NCBI GenBank assembly: GCA_016705335.1
Contig: JADIYN010000009.1
Location: 1 to 64,000, forward strand
DNA length: 64,000 nucleotides
Direction of reading: 5' to 3'
From: Draconibacterium sp.
GTDB lineage: Bacteria; Bacteroidota; Bacteroidia; Bacteroidales; Prolixibacteraceae
A program made the translations under genes and the position numbers. A model generated the notes under the pieces. That model had not been told where the DNA came from. It did not search any database and saw only the letters and a program-made list of their open reading frames with translations. The first letter of the stretch is position 1. Each line of letters opens with the position of its first letter. Below, in pieces: positions 31,101 to 41,130 of this stretch.

Positions 31101-31547
31101 TTTGGATACTCTGAAAATGAAATTATAACAGGCATGAAACCAACTGATGTAATTTCATTCGAAGACAAAAAACGAGCTAACGAAAACATAAATAAAAGGT
31201 TAAATGGTGAAGTTCAAAGTGTTCGGTATATAGCTAAAGGAAATCATAAAACAGGAAAACCATTATGGGTTGAAATACATGGTACCCATCTTGTAATTGA
31301 AGGAAAGGATGTTATAACCGGAACTGTTTTGGACATTACAGCCCGAAAGATTGCCGAAGAAGAAATCAGAAAACTGAATGGGGAGCTGGAAGAGAAAGTA
31401 AAGAACAGAACAAATGAACTTGAGACAAAAATTTCAGAAATTCAAAGAATGAATAAATTATTTGTTGGTCGGGAACTGAGGATAAAAGAACTAAAAGAAA
31501 AAATAAAAGAAATAGAAAACAGTCAGAAGAATAAAACAAATAATTAG
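28153..31547 (+). CDS. Periplasmic-binding-domain multi-PAS receptor lacking a kinase (frame-broken)
   Basis: Frames 28153-28310, 28304-30511, 30520-30993 and ~30975-31547 join into one protein of about 1130 residues. Order: an N-terminal membrane/signal helix (IWFIIPFIYTTIVFLFIPYF), an SBP_bac_3 solute-binding domain (FGSDHFFPPYEY, GFNIDIIHELANEM, GSVLEEYL, up to ~28970), a second membrane helix (LGIIILLLSLLISYLLNFVL), then six PAS domains starting near 29090, 29485, 29880, 30240, 30612 and 31005 (several followed by the DISERKK-type PAC tail), and a terminal coiled coil ending MNKLFVGRELRIKELKEKI. There is no HisKA, HATPase, GGDEF or receiver domain. It probably senses a small amino-acid-like or other polar ligand outside the cell and signals through partners, most likely the kinases encoded just downstream. 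Confidence 0.82.
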
Positions 31548-31649
31548 GTAATGAAACGACCATGAATAAATATTATTCACACATAAACAGAATTATAATT
31601 TTCATGGGAGTTACATCGAATACCTTTAAAAATTAACAATTATAATGAG

Positions 31650-34262
31650 ATGAAAAATAAAATCATCGACTTAATTGATTTTGAAAAAGTAAATGTATTG
31701 CTCGAAGGGTTTAATAAAACAACAGGATTTGTAACAGCAATTCTTGATCTTGATGGAAATGTACTTTCAAAATCAGGTTGGCAGCCAATTTGTACCGAAT
31801 TTCACCGGATAAATCCTAAAACAGCTGAAAAATGCAAAAAAAGTGATACTGTTTTGGCCGAAAAAATGGCATTTGGTGAAAAGTACCATTTTTACAGATG
31901 CTTAAATGGACTTGTTGATATTGCAATTCCAATAGTAATTAAGGATGAACATATTGCCAATCTTTTTACAGGCCAGTTTTTATTCGAAAACCTGATTATC
32001 CATTTTTATAAATCAGGCAAAAAAATACGGTTTTAACGAGAAAACATATATTGATGCTCTTGATAAAGTGCCTGTTAAATCGGAAGAAAATGTTAAAACT
32101 ACGATGGAGTTTCTTTTAAATATGACAGCATTAATTGCTGAAATGGCTGTACAGCAAATGGATCAAATTCATTTATATAATGCTATTCAGGAAAACCAGC
32201 ATCAATTGAAAGAGCAAAATTATGAACTTCTAAAAGCCATTGAAAACGCTGAGAAAAGTGAGAAATACCTAAACAACATAATTAACAACATAGGCGACCC
32301 TGTTTTTGTTAAGGACGACCAAAGCAGATTTCTTATTGCAAACAATGCCTTTTGTAACATTTTTAGTTTGCCGCGGGAGCAGATTATTGGCAAAGCACTT
32401 ATTGAGAACGTTCCTGATGAAGAGAATGAATCCTTTTTAAAAATTGACAAACAGGTGCTTTCCGATGGTATTGAAAATATAAATTTGGAAACGCTGACCG
32501 CAGAAAAAGGCCATACCCTAACTATCTCAACAAGAAAAACAAGATATATTGACCAAACCGGACGTAAGTATATTATTGGCGTAATTCGTGACATTACTGA
32601 ACAAATATTGGATGAAAAACAAAAAGCAGAATTATATAAACGATTTGAAAATATTTCGGCTAATGTGCCGGGAGCAATATATGAATTCTGCCTCAGCCCC
32701 GATGGAAGTACTTCAATTCCGTTTGCCAGTGGAGCGATAAGTAAAATCTACGGAGTTTCGCCGGAAGAAGTAAAAACCGATGCATCAAAAATATTTGAGC
32801 TTGTTCATCCTGATGACCGCAGTAGTTTTCTCAAATCAATTTCTGAATCAGCTGAAAAACTCTCAAAGTGGCATAACGAACACAGAGTTATTCTGTCCTC
32901 GGGTAAAACAATCTGGGTTGAAGGAATGTCAACTCCACAAAAACTTGAAGATGGAAGTATTATATGGTATGGCTATATAAATGACATAACCGAGCGTAAA
33001 AAATCAGAAATAGAATTAATAGAAAGCAAATCCTTTTTTGAACAGTTATTTATTCAGTCAAGTACCAGTACGCAGTTACTCGATATTGAAGGTTGGTGTG
33101 TAAAAATAAACCCAAAACTATCTGAACTTTTTGGAGTTTTACCAGAAGATATAGAAGGCCGGAAGTACAACATCTTTCAGGATGATGAAATAATCAGAAC
33201 AGGTGTAATTAATCATTTAAAGAGAGTTTTTGAAAACAAGGAAACCGCGCGATGGGAAGTAAATTTCGATATTCAACATGCGGCAGAATCAACAGGAGTA
33301 GAAGTTTCGAAACCTGAAAAAAATGGTTTCACAACACTTCATACCCGATTCTGAATGCAAAGGGTGAACTAATTTATGTTATTATTCAACATGAAGATAT
33401 TACAGATAGAAAATTAGCTGAAGATGAGGTAATTAAATTAAACAGAAAATTGGAGAAAAGGGTTGAGGAAAGAACTATCGAATTAACAAACAGTCAGAAA
33501 GCATTGTTAAACTTGCTTGAAGATTTAAATGAAAAATCGAACCAACTTCAACAAAGCACTGAAAAACTTGAAGCAAAAAACAAAGAGCTTGAAACCTTTA
33601 CATATTCTGTTTCACACGACTTAAAAGCACCACTTCGCGGAATTGATGGATACAGCCGCCTGCTTGAAGAAATGTATTCAAATAAGTTACAGGGCGAAGG
33701 ACTGGAGTTTATTAAAACAATCAGAGAAGGAACAAAACAAATGAACCAGCTGATTGAAGATTTACTTGCTTATTCGCGCCTGGAACGAAGCATTTACAGA
33801 ACTTCGAGTTTTAATATTAAAGAATTAATTGAATCCATTGTTAAACTTCTGAATAATGAAATTTCAGGCACAAAAGCGATTGTAAATATAAATGTTGAAA
33901 ATTGCGAAATCGACACAGATTTTGATGGACTATCAATTGTAATTCGCAATCTGCTTGAAAATGCCTTAAAATTCTCGGGTAAAGTTGAATCACCTCAAAT
34001 TAATATACTTTTGGAGGAAAAAGTAAATTCATGGTTTTTGACTTTTCAGGATAACGGAATTGGTTTTGACATGAAATACCACGACCGTATTTTTGAAATA
34101 TTTCAGCGCCTGAATTTACCGGAACAATTCACGGGTACAGGAATTGGGTTGGCGATGGTTAATAAATCAGTGGAGCGAATGAACGGGAAAATATGGGCAG
34201 AAAGTTCACCTGGAAATGGAGCTAATTTTTATCTTGAAATTCCAAAAAACAAAATATCATGA
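31650..34262 (+). CDS. PocR-PAS sensor histidine kinase (frame-broken)
   Basis: Frames 31650-32036, 32068-33354 and ~33330-34262 form one soluble kinase of about 870 residues. The N-terminus is a PocR ligand-binding domain (CTEFHRINPKTAEKC with its Cys pair, YHFYRCLNGLVDIAIPI, FTGQFLFE). Three PAS domains follow from about 32265, 32640 and 33030, then a coiled coil (RKLEKRVEERTIELTN), the HisKA box YSVSHDLKAPLRGIDG with phospho-accepting His near 33615, and a HATPase with NLLENALKF, DNGIGFD and GTGIGLAMV. PocR domains bind small hydrocarbon-derived ligands or cofactors. Breaks near 32000 and 33330 lie at A/T runs and are probably errors. Its stop overlaps the next gene (ATGA), marking the receiver protein as its partner. 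Confidence 0.88.
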
Positions 34263-34699
34263 TTACTCAAAACAAAAATCTCCCCATCTTACTTATTGAA
34301 GACAACCCAGTGGATATTGATTTAACCTTAAGGGCGTTTAAAAAACAAAATCTTACGAATCCTATTGAAATAGCGCGTGATGGCGAAGAAGCAATTAATC
34401 TGATAGGAAAATGGAAAGAAGGCAAATTAATACCTGTTGTAATTTTACTTGATTTGAAATTGCCAAAATTCAACGGGCTTGAGGTGCTGAAAGAAATAAA
34501 AACACACCCTGTTTTCAAAACAATACCAGTTGTTGTTTTAACATCTTCAGCCGAAGATTCAGATGTAAACACTGCCTATGAACTTGGCGCAAATTCATAC
34601 ATAGTAAAACCTGTTGAGTTTGATAAATTTATTGAAGTTGCTGCTCAAATTGAATTATACTGGACAGTTTTAAATATCTCAAGTATTCCAAAAACATAA
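34259..34699 (+). CDS. Rcp1-type single-domain response regulator
   Basis: A 146-aa stand-alone receiver. The acidic pair is in LLIEDNPVDIDL, the phospho-accepting Asp in LLDLKLPKFNG, the Thr switch in VVVLTSS and the conserved Lys in YIVKPVEFD. The insertion ARDGEEAINLIGKWKEGK is typical of the Rcp1/CheY-like group that pairs with phytochrome-type and PAS kinases. It has no output domain, so it should relay phosphate or act by protein contact. The ATG overlaps the kinase stop codon by 4 bp, and the hybrid kinase follows 17 bp later. Confidence 0.93.
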   Translation: MITQNKNLPILLIEDNPVDIDLTLRAFKKQNLTNPIEIARDGEEAINLIGKWKEGKLIPVVILLDLKLPKFNGLEVLKEIKTHPVFKTIPVVVLTSSAEDSDVNTAYELGANSYIVKPVEFDKFIEVAAQIELYWTVLNISSIPKT

Positions 34700-34716
34700 A
34701 CAAAAATTTAGCTGAA

Positions 34717-37700
34717 ATGATGAAGATCCTATATCTTGAGGACAATAGATTTGACATTGAATTAACAAAAATTGAAATCAATAAAGTATTCCCTGAATGC
34801 AAAATTGATATTGTAAAAACAATAGATGAAGCTTTGCTGACACTGAAAACTTTACCCGATTATGATGTTGCAATTCTTGATTTAAACTTACCCGATGGAA
34901 ATGGAATTGATTGTCTTTCATACATTCGTCAAAACAACCTGCAAATTGCTGTTATAATATTAACCGGCTCAGGAAACGAAGAATCAGCAATTGCAGCATT
35001 AAAAGCTGGCGCCGATGATTATTTGACAAAACAGGAAGGATACCTGAAAAAACTACCAAATACAATAATTAATGTAATTGAAAATTTTAAAAAGAATTTT
35101 GATAAAAAAGCCAGACAGTTAAAGATATTATATATTGAATGGAATAAACCGGATGTTGATTTTACGGTTAGGCATATGAAAAAATATGCTCCTCAAATCC
35201 AGATTGAGAATGTTCCTGTTGCTTCAGATGCATTTCAGCTTTTACCCGATTCGCCAAATAAACCATGTTCTTATGATGTTATTTTAATGGATTACAGGAT
35301 GCCGGGTTTAAATGCTCTCGACACCATTAAAATTATCAGGCAGGAATTGCAGCTTTCTATTCCAATTGTTTTGGTAACCGGCCATGGAAACGAAGAAGTG
35401 GCAGTACAGGCGCTTAAACTCGGAGCCGATGAATATTTGGTAAAACGTGAAAATTATCTTTTCCGGTTGCCTTCACTTTTATTAAGTGCTTATCATCGCT
35501 ATGAACTTGAACAAAAACAAAACCTGATTCGCGAAAGTGAATCGAAATACCGCTTGCTGGCTGAAAATTCAAAAGATGTTATTTTTATTCTTGACCTTAA
35601 CTTAAAATATACATATATAAGCCCGTCGGTTACAGATTTAAGGGGGTTTGAAGTTGAAGAAGTCCTCCGTCAGGATCTTTCTGATGTGCTGACGCCCAAT
35701 TCATATAAAAAAATATTGCGGATATTAGAAGAAATAAAACCTCAGCTAAACTCTGAACTCTTCAGTGAAGTTAAACCCCAGGTGCTCGAACTTGAAATGA
35801 TTAAAAAAGACAAATCAACTGTTTGGACCGAAGTAAAAGTAGCCTTGCTGGCCAACGAAAAAAATGAGCTGATTGGTATTCAGGGCGCGGTAAGGGATAT
35901 TTCGAAACGTAAACAAGCCCTTCAGGAATTGATGGAGAGCAGGGAAGAATACAGAAGTTTCTTTGATGATGATTTGACCGGTGATTTTATTTCATATGTT
36001 GATGGTCAAGTTATCAATTGTAATAATGCTTTTTTGAAAATACTTGGATTTGAGTCAATTCTGGATGCAAAAAATTATAATCTTATCCAGTTTTATTTTA
36101 AACCTGAAGTTTATAATAGTATGCTGGAGAAATTAAAACTTGAAAAAAAGTTAATTTGGTTTGAACACGATCTAATTCGAAAAGACGGAAAAATAATAAA
36201 TGTTGTTGCAAATATTATTGGTGGTTTTAATAAAAACGGAGAACTCGAAACCATAAAAGGATACATTATTGACGATACCGAACGTAAAAAAGCAATTGAA
36301 GGACTTCGCAAGTTTTCAAGGGCAATTGAGCAAAGCCCGGTTTCAATTGTAATTACCGACCTGGAATGAAATATTGAATATGTTAATCCTAAATTTTGCG
36401 AAGTAACGGGGTATTCATTCCAGGAATCTTTGGGTCAAAATCCCAAAATCCTAAAATCAGGAACAATGCCCACAGAAGTTTATGCCACGTTATGGGATTC
36501 GCTTAAATCAGATAAAATATGGACAGGAGAATTTCTGAATAAAAGGAAAAATGGCACCTACTTTTGGGAATTTGCTTCAATTTCTCCCATAAAAAATGAA
36601 AAAGGAATTACAACTCACTTTCTGGCAATTAAAGAAGACATTACTGAAAAGAAAAAATACGAAGAGGAATTAATTGTAACACGCGACAAAGCCCAGGAAA
36701 GCAACCGTTTAAAATCAGCTTTTCTTGCTACCATGTCGCATGAATTACGAACTCCATTAAATGCGATTATTGGGTTTAGTGATTTAATCAACGAAGATTT
36801 GCCGATGGCAAACGTTATTCAGTTTTGTAAAATAATAAACAGTAGCGGAAATCATTTACTTAATATTATTGAGGATATTTTTTCCATTTCCCTGTTACAA
36901 ACCGGACAATCAAAGCTACTAATTGAAGAGTTTTCGCTATCCGATTTTTTTAAATCACTTGTTCAATATGCCAATATTGAACGTGATAACAGGAACAAAA
37001 ATAATCTTAAAATTAATTTTAAACCTGATAATTACGATATCGAAACCCGAATACGAACCGATAAAACAAAACTGTTTCAGGTATTAATAAATTATATTAA
37101 AAATGCAATTGAATACACTGAAAAAGGAGAAATTGAAATCGGATATTTTGTAAAAGGAAATAATCTTGAGTTTTATGTTAAAGATACTGGAATCGGGATT
37201 CCTTCAAACAAAATGGATATTATTTTTGATCGGTTCAGGCAAATTGACGAAACCTATAACCGAATTCATGGCGGAGTTGGGCTCGGTCTTGCAATTTGCA
37301 CCGAAATTGCAAAATTGCTGAATGGTGAAATACGGGCTGAATCAGTTGAAGGAAAAGGTTCAACTTTCTTCTTTTCGTTAAAAAATATTATTCAGAAAGA
37401 CATTTTAGATACACCTGCTGAATCAAAAACCGTTTATCCTGATTTGAAGGACAAAACAATTCTTATTGTTGAAGATGATGAAACAAATTATATCCTCCTA
37501 AAGGAATTCTTGAAAAAATCAGAAGCAACTATTATTTGGGTTAAAAATGGTGAAGATTCAATTGAAATTTGCAAAACAAATGCGCAAATTCACTTGGTTT
37601 TAATGGATATCAGGCTTTCAGGAATTGACGGGTTGGAAGCTGCAAAACGAATAAAAACGATTAGACCAAAGCTAAAAATTATTGCTCAAACTGCTTTTGC

Positions 37701-37812
37701 ATTTTCCAACGACCGTGAGTTAATAATGAGTTCGTATTGTGATGATTACCTGTCTAAACCAATAAATTTCAATAATTTAATGAATGCAATTAAAATTCAA
37801 TTGGAATTGTAA
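34717..37812 (+). CDS. Hybrid histidine kinase REC-REC-PAS3-HisKA-HATPase-REC, with in-frame TGA
   Basis: A frame of about 1031 codons interrupted by a TGA at 36367-36369. Protein similarity is continuous across it: ITDLE, stop, NIEYVNPKFCEVTGYSF, so the TGA sits where GGA (Gly) is expected. Order: receiver 1 (YLEDNRFDIEL, Asp in ILDLNLPDGNG); receiver 2 (YIEWNKPDVDF, Asp in LMDYRMPG), whose acidic pocket has Trp where Asp normally follows Glu; three PAS domains from about 35560, 35945 and 36310; HisKA ATMSHELRTPLNAIIGFSD; HATPase with DTGIGIPSNK and GLGLAICTEIAK; and a C-terminal receiver with Asp in VLMDIRLSG and YLSKPINF. The N-terminal receivers may accept phosphate from the upstream kinase, making a local relay. 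Either a nonsense mutation or a sequence error explains the TGA. Confidence 0.87.
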
Positions 37813-37851
37813 ATCATATACTTAGAACGCTCAATTGTTAATTTCAAGTCA

Positions 37852-38445
37852 ATGAAATCGTATAAAACTGTCGAAGAATATATTCTAAATGCAGAGAATG
37901 GAAAAGAAATTTTAATTGTTTTACGTGAAATAATCCGCTCAACCGAATTAATAGAAACTATAAAATGGGGAGGTCCGGTTTATACTTTAGAAGGTAAAAA
38001 TGTGGTTGGAATTGGTTCATTTAAGTCGTATGTTGGACTTTGGTTTTTTCAGGGCGCATTTTTAAAAGATGAAGAAAAAGTACTGATAAATGCGCAGATT
38101 GACATAACGAAAGCATTGCGACAATGGCGATTTTCAAGTGTTGATGAAATTAATGACAAGCTCGTATTGAAATATATAAACGAGGCGATTCAAAATCAGA
38201 AACAAGGAAAAGAGTTAAAGCCTGACCGAAATAAACCTGTAGTAATTCCTGATGAACTAATTGAAGTATTTAAAGAAGATTATGAACTTGAGAAATGCTT
38301 TAAAAATTTTACAACAGGCAGGCAGCGCGAATTTGCTGATTTCATTTCTTCGGCAAAACTGGTTGATACCCGAAGAGCACGCGTACAAAAAATTATCCCC
38401 TTAATTCTCGATAATATTGGGTTGAATGATAAATACCGAAAATAA
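37852..38445 (+). CDS. DUF1801/YdeI-type protein
   Basis: A 197-aa soluble protein. The N-terminal ~115 residues match DUF1801 (LREIIRSTELIETIKWGGPVY, then YVGLWFFQGAFL). The C-terminal part is the YdeI/OmpD-associated tail (FTTGRQREFADFISSAKLVD, RRARVQKII). YdeI-type proteins have been linked to stress and peptide resistance in enterobacteria, but the biochemical role is unknown. The gene stands alone, 39 bp after the hybrid kinase and 54 bp before the DUF2891 gene, so it could be read from the same transcript. Confidence 0.88.
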   Translation: MKSYKTVEEYILNAENGKEILIVLREIIRSTELIETIKWGGPVYTLEGKNVVGIGSFKSYVGLWFFQGAFLKDEEKVLINAQIDITKALRQWRFSSVDEINDKLVLKYINEAIQNQKQGKELKPDRNKPVVIPDELIEVFKEDYELEKCFKNFTTGRQREFADFISSAKLVDTRRARVQKIIPLILDNIGLNDKYRK

Positions 38446-38499
38446 TTTTATGCACTCAACTTTTCGATTTATTTTCATCAAATTAAAAATATTTCGGAA

Positions 38500-39629
38500 A
38501 TGAAATTGAAATACCTTCTGTTGATAGTTCTTTTTGCATGCAATTTTGCCGGTTATTCTCAAATAACAAGTTCATTGAAATTTGACAAAAAGAAGGCTGA
38601 ATATCTTTATCATTTTGCCTACGAATGTATCGATCAGGAATACCCAAATAAATTAAACGGAGTTTTGGGAGATGATAGTTACCTCTCTCCTCCCCGCGTG
38701 CTGCATCCGGCTTTTTACGGCTGTTTCGACTGGCATTCATCTGTTCACGGCCACTGGACTTTAGTTACAATTTTACGCGAATTCCCTGATTTTGAATACA
38801 GCGACGAAATACTTTCAAAACTCAAAAAAAATATAAGTGCTGACAACATCCAAAAGGAAATTGAATATTTTAACAACAAACACAACAAAGATTTCGAACG
38901 TACTTATGGCTGGGCCTGGTTGCTAAAACTCGATGAAGCCCTCCGGGATTGGGACTCTCCCGAGTCTGGAGAATTTCACCTAAACCTGAAACCGCTTGTT
39001 GACTTAATTTCTTCCCGATATATCGAATTTCTTGATAAACTGAATTACCCGATCAGAATCGGAGAACATAACAACACTGCCTTCGGAATGTCATTTGCCT
39101 ATGATTTTGCAAAAAATATGACCCGAATCTTGCCACAAAAATTGAAGAAAAAGCAAAACAATATTTTTTAAATGATTGTGGTTGCCCGCTTACCTGGGAA
39201 CCCGGAGGTTTTGATTTTCTTTCGCCCTGTTTACAGGAAGCTTCATTAATGCAAAAAGTTTTGACTGAAAAAGAATTTAAAAACTGGCTTAGTAAATTTC
39301 TGCCAGACTTCAAAAAACATCCTGAGAGATACCTTGAAATTGCAGTAGTTACCGACCGCAGCGATGGCAAACTGGCACATTTGGATGGATTGAATTTCAG
39401 TCGTGCATGGTGCCTGTTTGAAATGGGAAAATCGTTAAACAATCAGAAAATGATTGATTTAGGTATTCTACACTTCAATTACAGTTACGAAAAAATGGAT
39501 TCAGGAGAATATGCAGGAGCACACTGGCTGGCATCATTTGCACTGGTTGCATTAAAAGCCTCTCAGAAGCCTCCCCCAGCCCCTCCGAAGGAGGGGAGTA
39601 AGAAAGAAATTCAATTGAGATTTATTTGA
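38500..39629 (+). CDS. Secreted DUF2891-family protein (one frameshift)
   Basis: Frames 38500-39171 and ~39130-39629 join into about 376 residues. A signal peptide (KYLLLIVLFACNFAGYSQ) marks it as exported. The body matches DUF2891: HPAFYGCFDWHSSVHGHW, FERTYGWAWLLKL, IRIGEHNNTAFGMSFAYDFA, and LTWEPGGFDFLSPCLQEASL after the break. The break is at an A run near 39113: adding one A restores FAKKYDPNLATKIEEKAKQY. An alpha/alpha toroid fold with an uncharacterised hydrolytic role is likely. The normal end GAHWLASFALVAL is followed by an odd KPPPAPPKEGSKKE tail created by a GC-rich hairpin repeat (39580-39596) that seems to have entered at the stop codon. Confidence 0.85.
39580..39596. repeat. GC-rich hairpin repeat at a gene end
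   Basis: CCCCTCC (39580-39586), loop GAA, GGAGGGG (39590-39596), preceded by CCTCCCCCAG and followed by AGTAAG. It is far more GC-rich than its surroundings, and it encodes the unusual proline-rich end of the DUF2891 protein. It looks like a dispersed palindromic repeat; I recall similar CCCTCCGAAGGAGGGG units in other Bacteroidota, without being able to check here. Confidence 0.75.
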
Positions 39630-39710
39630 TTTTGAAGTTTGAGATTTGATTTTTTTGAATTTGTTTGTTATTTGGCTTATGTTATTTGAAATTTATTGTG
39701 ATTTGCTTAC

Positions 39711-39738
39711 ATTTTTAATTTCGAATTTTTAATTTTTA
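39711..39738. repeat. 7-bp tandem repeats (ATTTTTA type) before the SDR gene
   Basis: Four adjacent heptamers, ATTTTTA, ATTTCGA, ATTTTTA, ATTTTTA. They lie directly upstream of the SDR start codon at 39747 and share period 7 with the other intergenic patches in this window. Confidence 0.75.
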
Positions 39739-39746
39739 ATTGTCTT

Positions 39747-40538
39747 ATGGATTTACAAATTGAGGGAAAAGTATTCATGGTAGCCGCTTCCAGCAAAGGT
39801 TTGGGATTTGGCATTGCCCGCGAACTTGCAAAAAATGGTGCAATTGTTTGTATTGCCAGCCGTACCAAAACAGATATTGAAAAAGCTGCTGAAAACCTAC
39901 GAAAGGAAACAGGGGCAACGATTCACACTTCAGTTTTTGATGCCGCCAATTCCGAATCGATAAAAAACTGGATAAACGAAGTTGAAACCGCGTTTGAACG
40001 AATCGATGGATTGGTGGTAAATGCCGGCGGACCTCCTCCGGGAAATTTCGAGGATTTTACCGACGATGACTGGCTCGCTGCTTTCAATCTTACATTAATG
40101 AGTGCAGTCAGGTTAATTCGTGGCGTTTTGCCTGCCATGCGTACTGGTGGAGGTGGTTCAATTTTAACAGTAACTTCCATGTCAGTAAAAGAACCGATTA
40201 ACCGATTATTACTTTCCAATGTTTTACGCTCTGGAGTTACAAGTTTGGTAAAAAGCCTTTCCAACGAGTTTGCGTCTGAAAATATTCGGGTAAATAATTT
40301 AATGCCTGGCAGAATTGACACCGACCGTGTTAAATCACTGGATAATTCAAACGCTGAAAAATCAGGTATTTCTGTTGCAGAAATAAAAAGTAAAAACGAA
40401 GCCACAATCCCACTCGGCCGCTACGGCAATATCGAAGAATTTGGAAAGACAGGTGCTTTTTTGCTTTCTCCGGCGGCATCATATATTACAGGTGTAAGTT
40501 TGGCAGTTGATGGCGGAATTATGAAGACAGTTTGGTAG
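39747..40538 (+). CDS. SDR-family protein with non-canonical active site
   Basis: A 263-aa classical-type short-chain dehydrogenase fold. The cofactor loop ASSKGLGFGIARELA (residues ~14-28) and the NAGGPPPG segment (~91-98) replace the usual TGxxxGIG and NAG. SILTVTSMS gives the catalytic Ser strand, but the expected YxxxK is LLSNVLRSG, with neither Tyr nor Lys. The C-terminal AVDGGIMKTVW is standard. Members with this pattern are annotated as 3-oxoacyl-ACP-reductase-like, but the missing pair argues for a different reaction or a binding role. It is preceded by a heptamer repeat patch and convergent with the rplT operon. Confidence 0.85.
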   Translation: MDLQIEGKVFMVAASSKGLGFGIARELAKNGAIVCIASRTKTDIEKAAENLRKETGATIHTSVFDAANSESIKNWINEVETAFERIDGLVVNAGGPPPGNFEDFTDDDWLAAFNLTLMSAVRLIRGVLPAMRTGGGGSILTVTSMSVKEPINRLLLSNVLRSGVTSLVKSLSNEFASENIRVNNLMPGRIDTDRVKSLDNSNAEKSGISVAEIKSKNEATIPLGRYGNIEEFGKTGAFLLSPAASYITGVSLAVDGGIMKTVW

Positions 40539-40545
40539 GGAACCG

Positions 40546-40583
40546 GACTTTCCAAGTCCTGATTTACATTGACTTGGAAAGTC
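40546..40583. repeat. 13-bp perfect inverted repeat
   Basis: GACTTTCCAAGTC (40546-40558) and GACTTGGAAAGTC (40571-40583) are exact reverse complements with a 12-nt loop. The arms are themselves near-palindromic. It lies 8 bp after the SDR stop and has no T tract, so it may be an extragenic palindrome that also stabilises the SDR mRNA end. Confidence 0.75.
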
Positions 40584-40599
40584 AATTTCCTGAAAGAAA

Positions 40600-40629
40600 A
40601 ACCCGATCCGTCAACTGACGAACCGGGTT
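40600..40629 (-). terminator. Intrinsic terminator of the thrS-infC-rpmI-rplT operon
   Basis: On the minus strand, a 14-bp stem (40629-40616 with 40613-40600, a few mismatches, 2-nt loop) carries CGGGTT/AACCCG and TGACG/CGTCA pairs and runs into TTTTTCTTTC. It is 34 bp after the rplT stop codon. Confidence 0.85.
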
Positions 40630-40662
40630 CATGTATTTCACCTTAAAAAATAATATGCTTTG

Positions 40663-41007
40663 TTATTTTACTTTGTCAACGATTGCTTTGAACGCAGCAG
40701 GTTGATTCATCGCCAAATCGGCTAAAACTTTCCTGTTAATTTCAATTGCGTTCTTTTTCAACAATCCCATGAATTGCGAATACGACATTCCTTCCAAACG
40801 TGTTGCAGCATTAATACGCTGTATCCACAATGCACGGAATAATCTTTTTTTCACTTTCCTGTCGCGGTAAGCATACTGCTGGCCTTTTTCCCAGGTATTT
40901 TTTGCAACCGTCCAGACATTTTTACGGGAACCGAAATAACCTTTAGTTTTTTTCAGTAAATTTTTCCTTCGGGCCCGTGATGCTACATGATTTACACTTC
41001 TTGGCAT
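40663..41007 (-). CDS. rplT: 50S ribosomal protein L20
   Basis: A 114-aa basic protein (MPRSVNHVASRARRKNLLKK) with the L20 hallmarks RDRKVKKRLFRALWIQRINAA and LLKKNAIEINRKVLADLA. The start is set at the ATG at 41007; the longer frame from 41040 adds residues not found in L20. L20 binds 23S rRNA early in large-subunit assembly and usually represses its own operon. Last gene of the thrS operon, followed by a strong terminator. Confidence 0.97.
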   Translation of the reverse strand: MPRSVNHVASRARRKNLLKKTKGYFGSRKNVWTVAKNTWEKGQQYAYRDRKVKKRLFRALWIQRINAATRLEGMSYSQFMGLLKKNAIEINRKVLADLAMNQPAAFKAIVDKVK

Positions 41008-41130
41008 ACTTTTACTTTTTTTGATTATTGGCGTCTCCACTATCGCGGAACACTTTAAAGCACAATCATCTGGTTAATAACTTTTTTTACCTTTTCGCTT
41101 TAAAAGGATTTTTTTGTAATCCGAAGATTA

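Noticed and set aside
36367..36369. TGA as a sense codon (recoding)
   Set aside because: TGA ends several other genes normally, for example the PhoD-like gene at 6779 and the PocR kinase at 34260-34262, and no consistent amino acid fits the two in-frame TGAs (Gly in one, Arg in the other).
39923..40405. 160-codon minus-strand frame inside the SDR gene
   Set aside because: Antisense shadow of an intact SDR gene; no independent signals.
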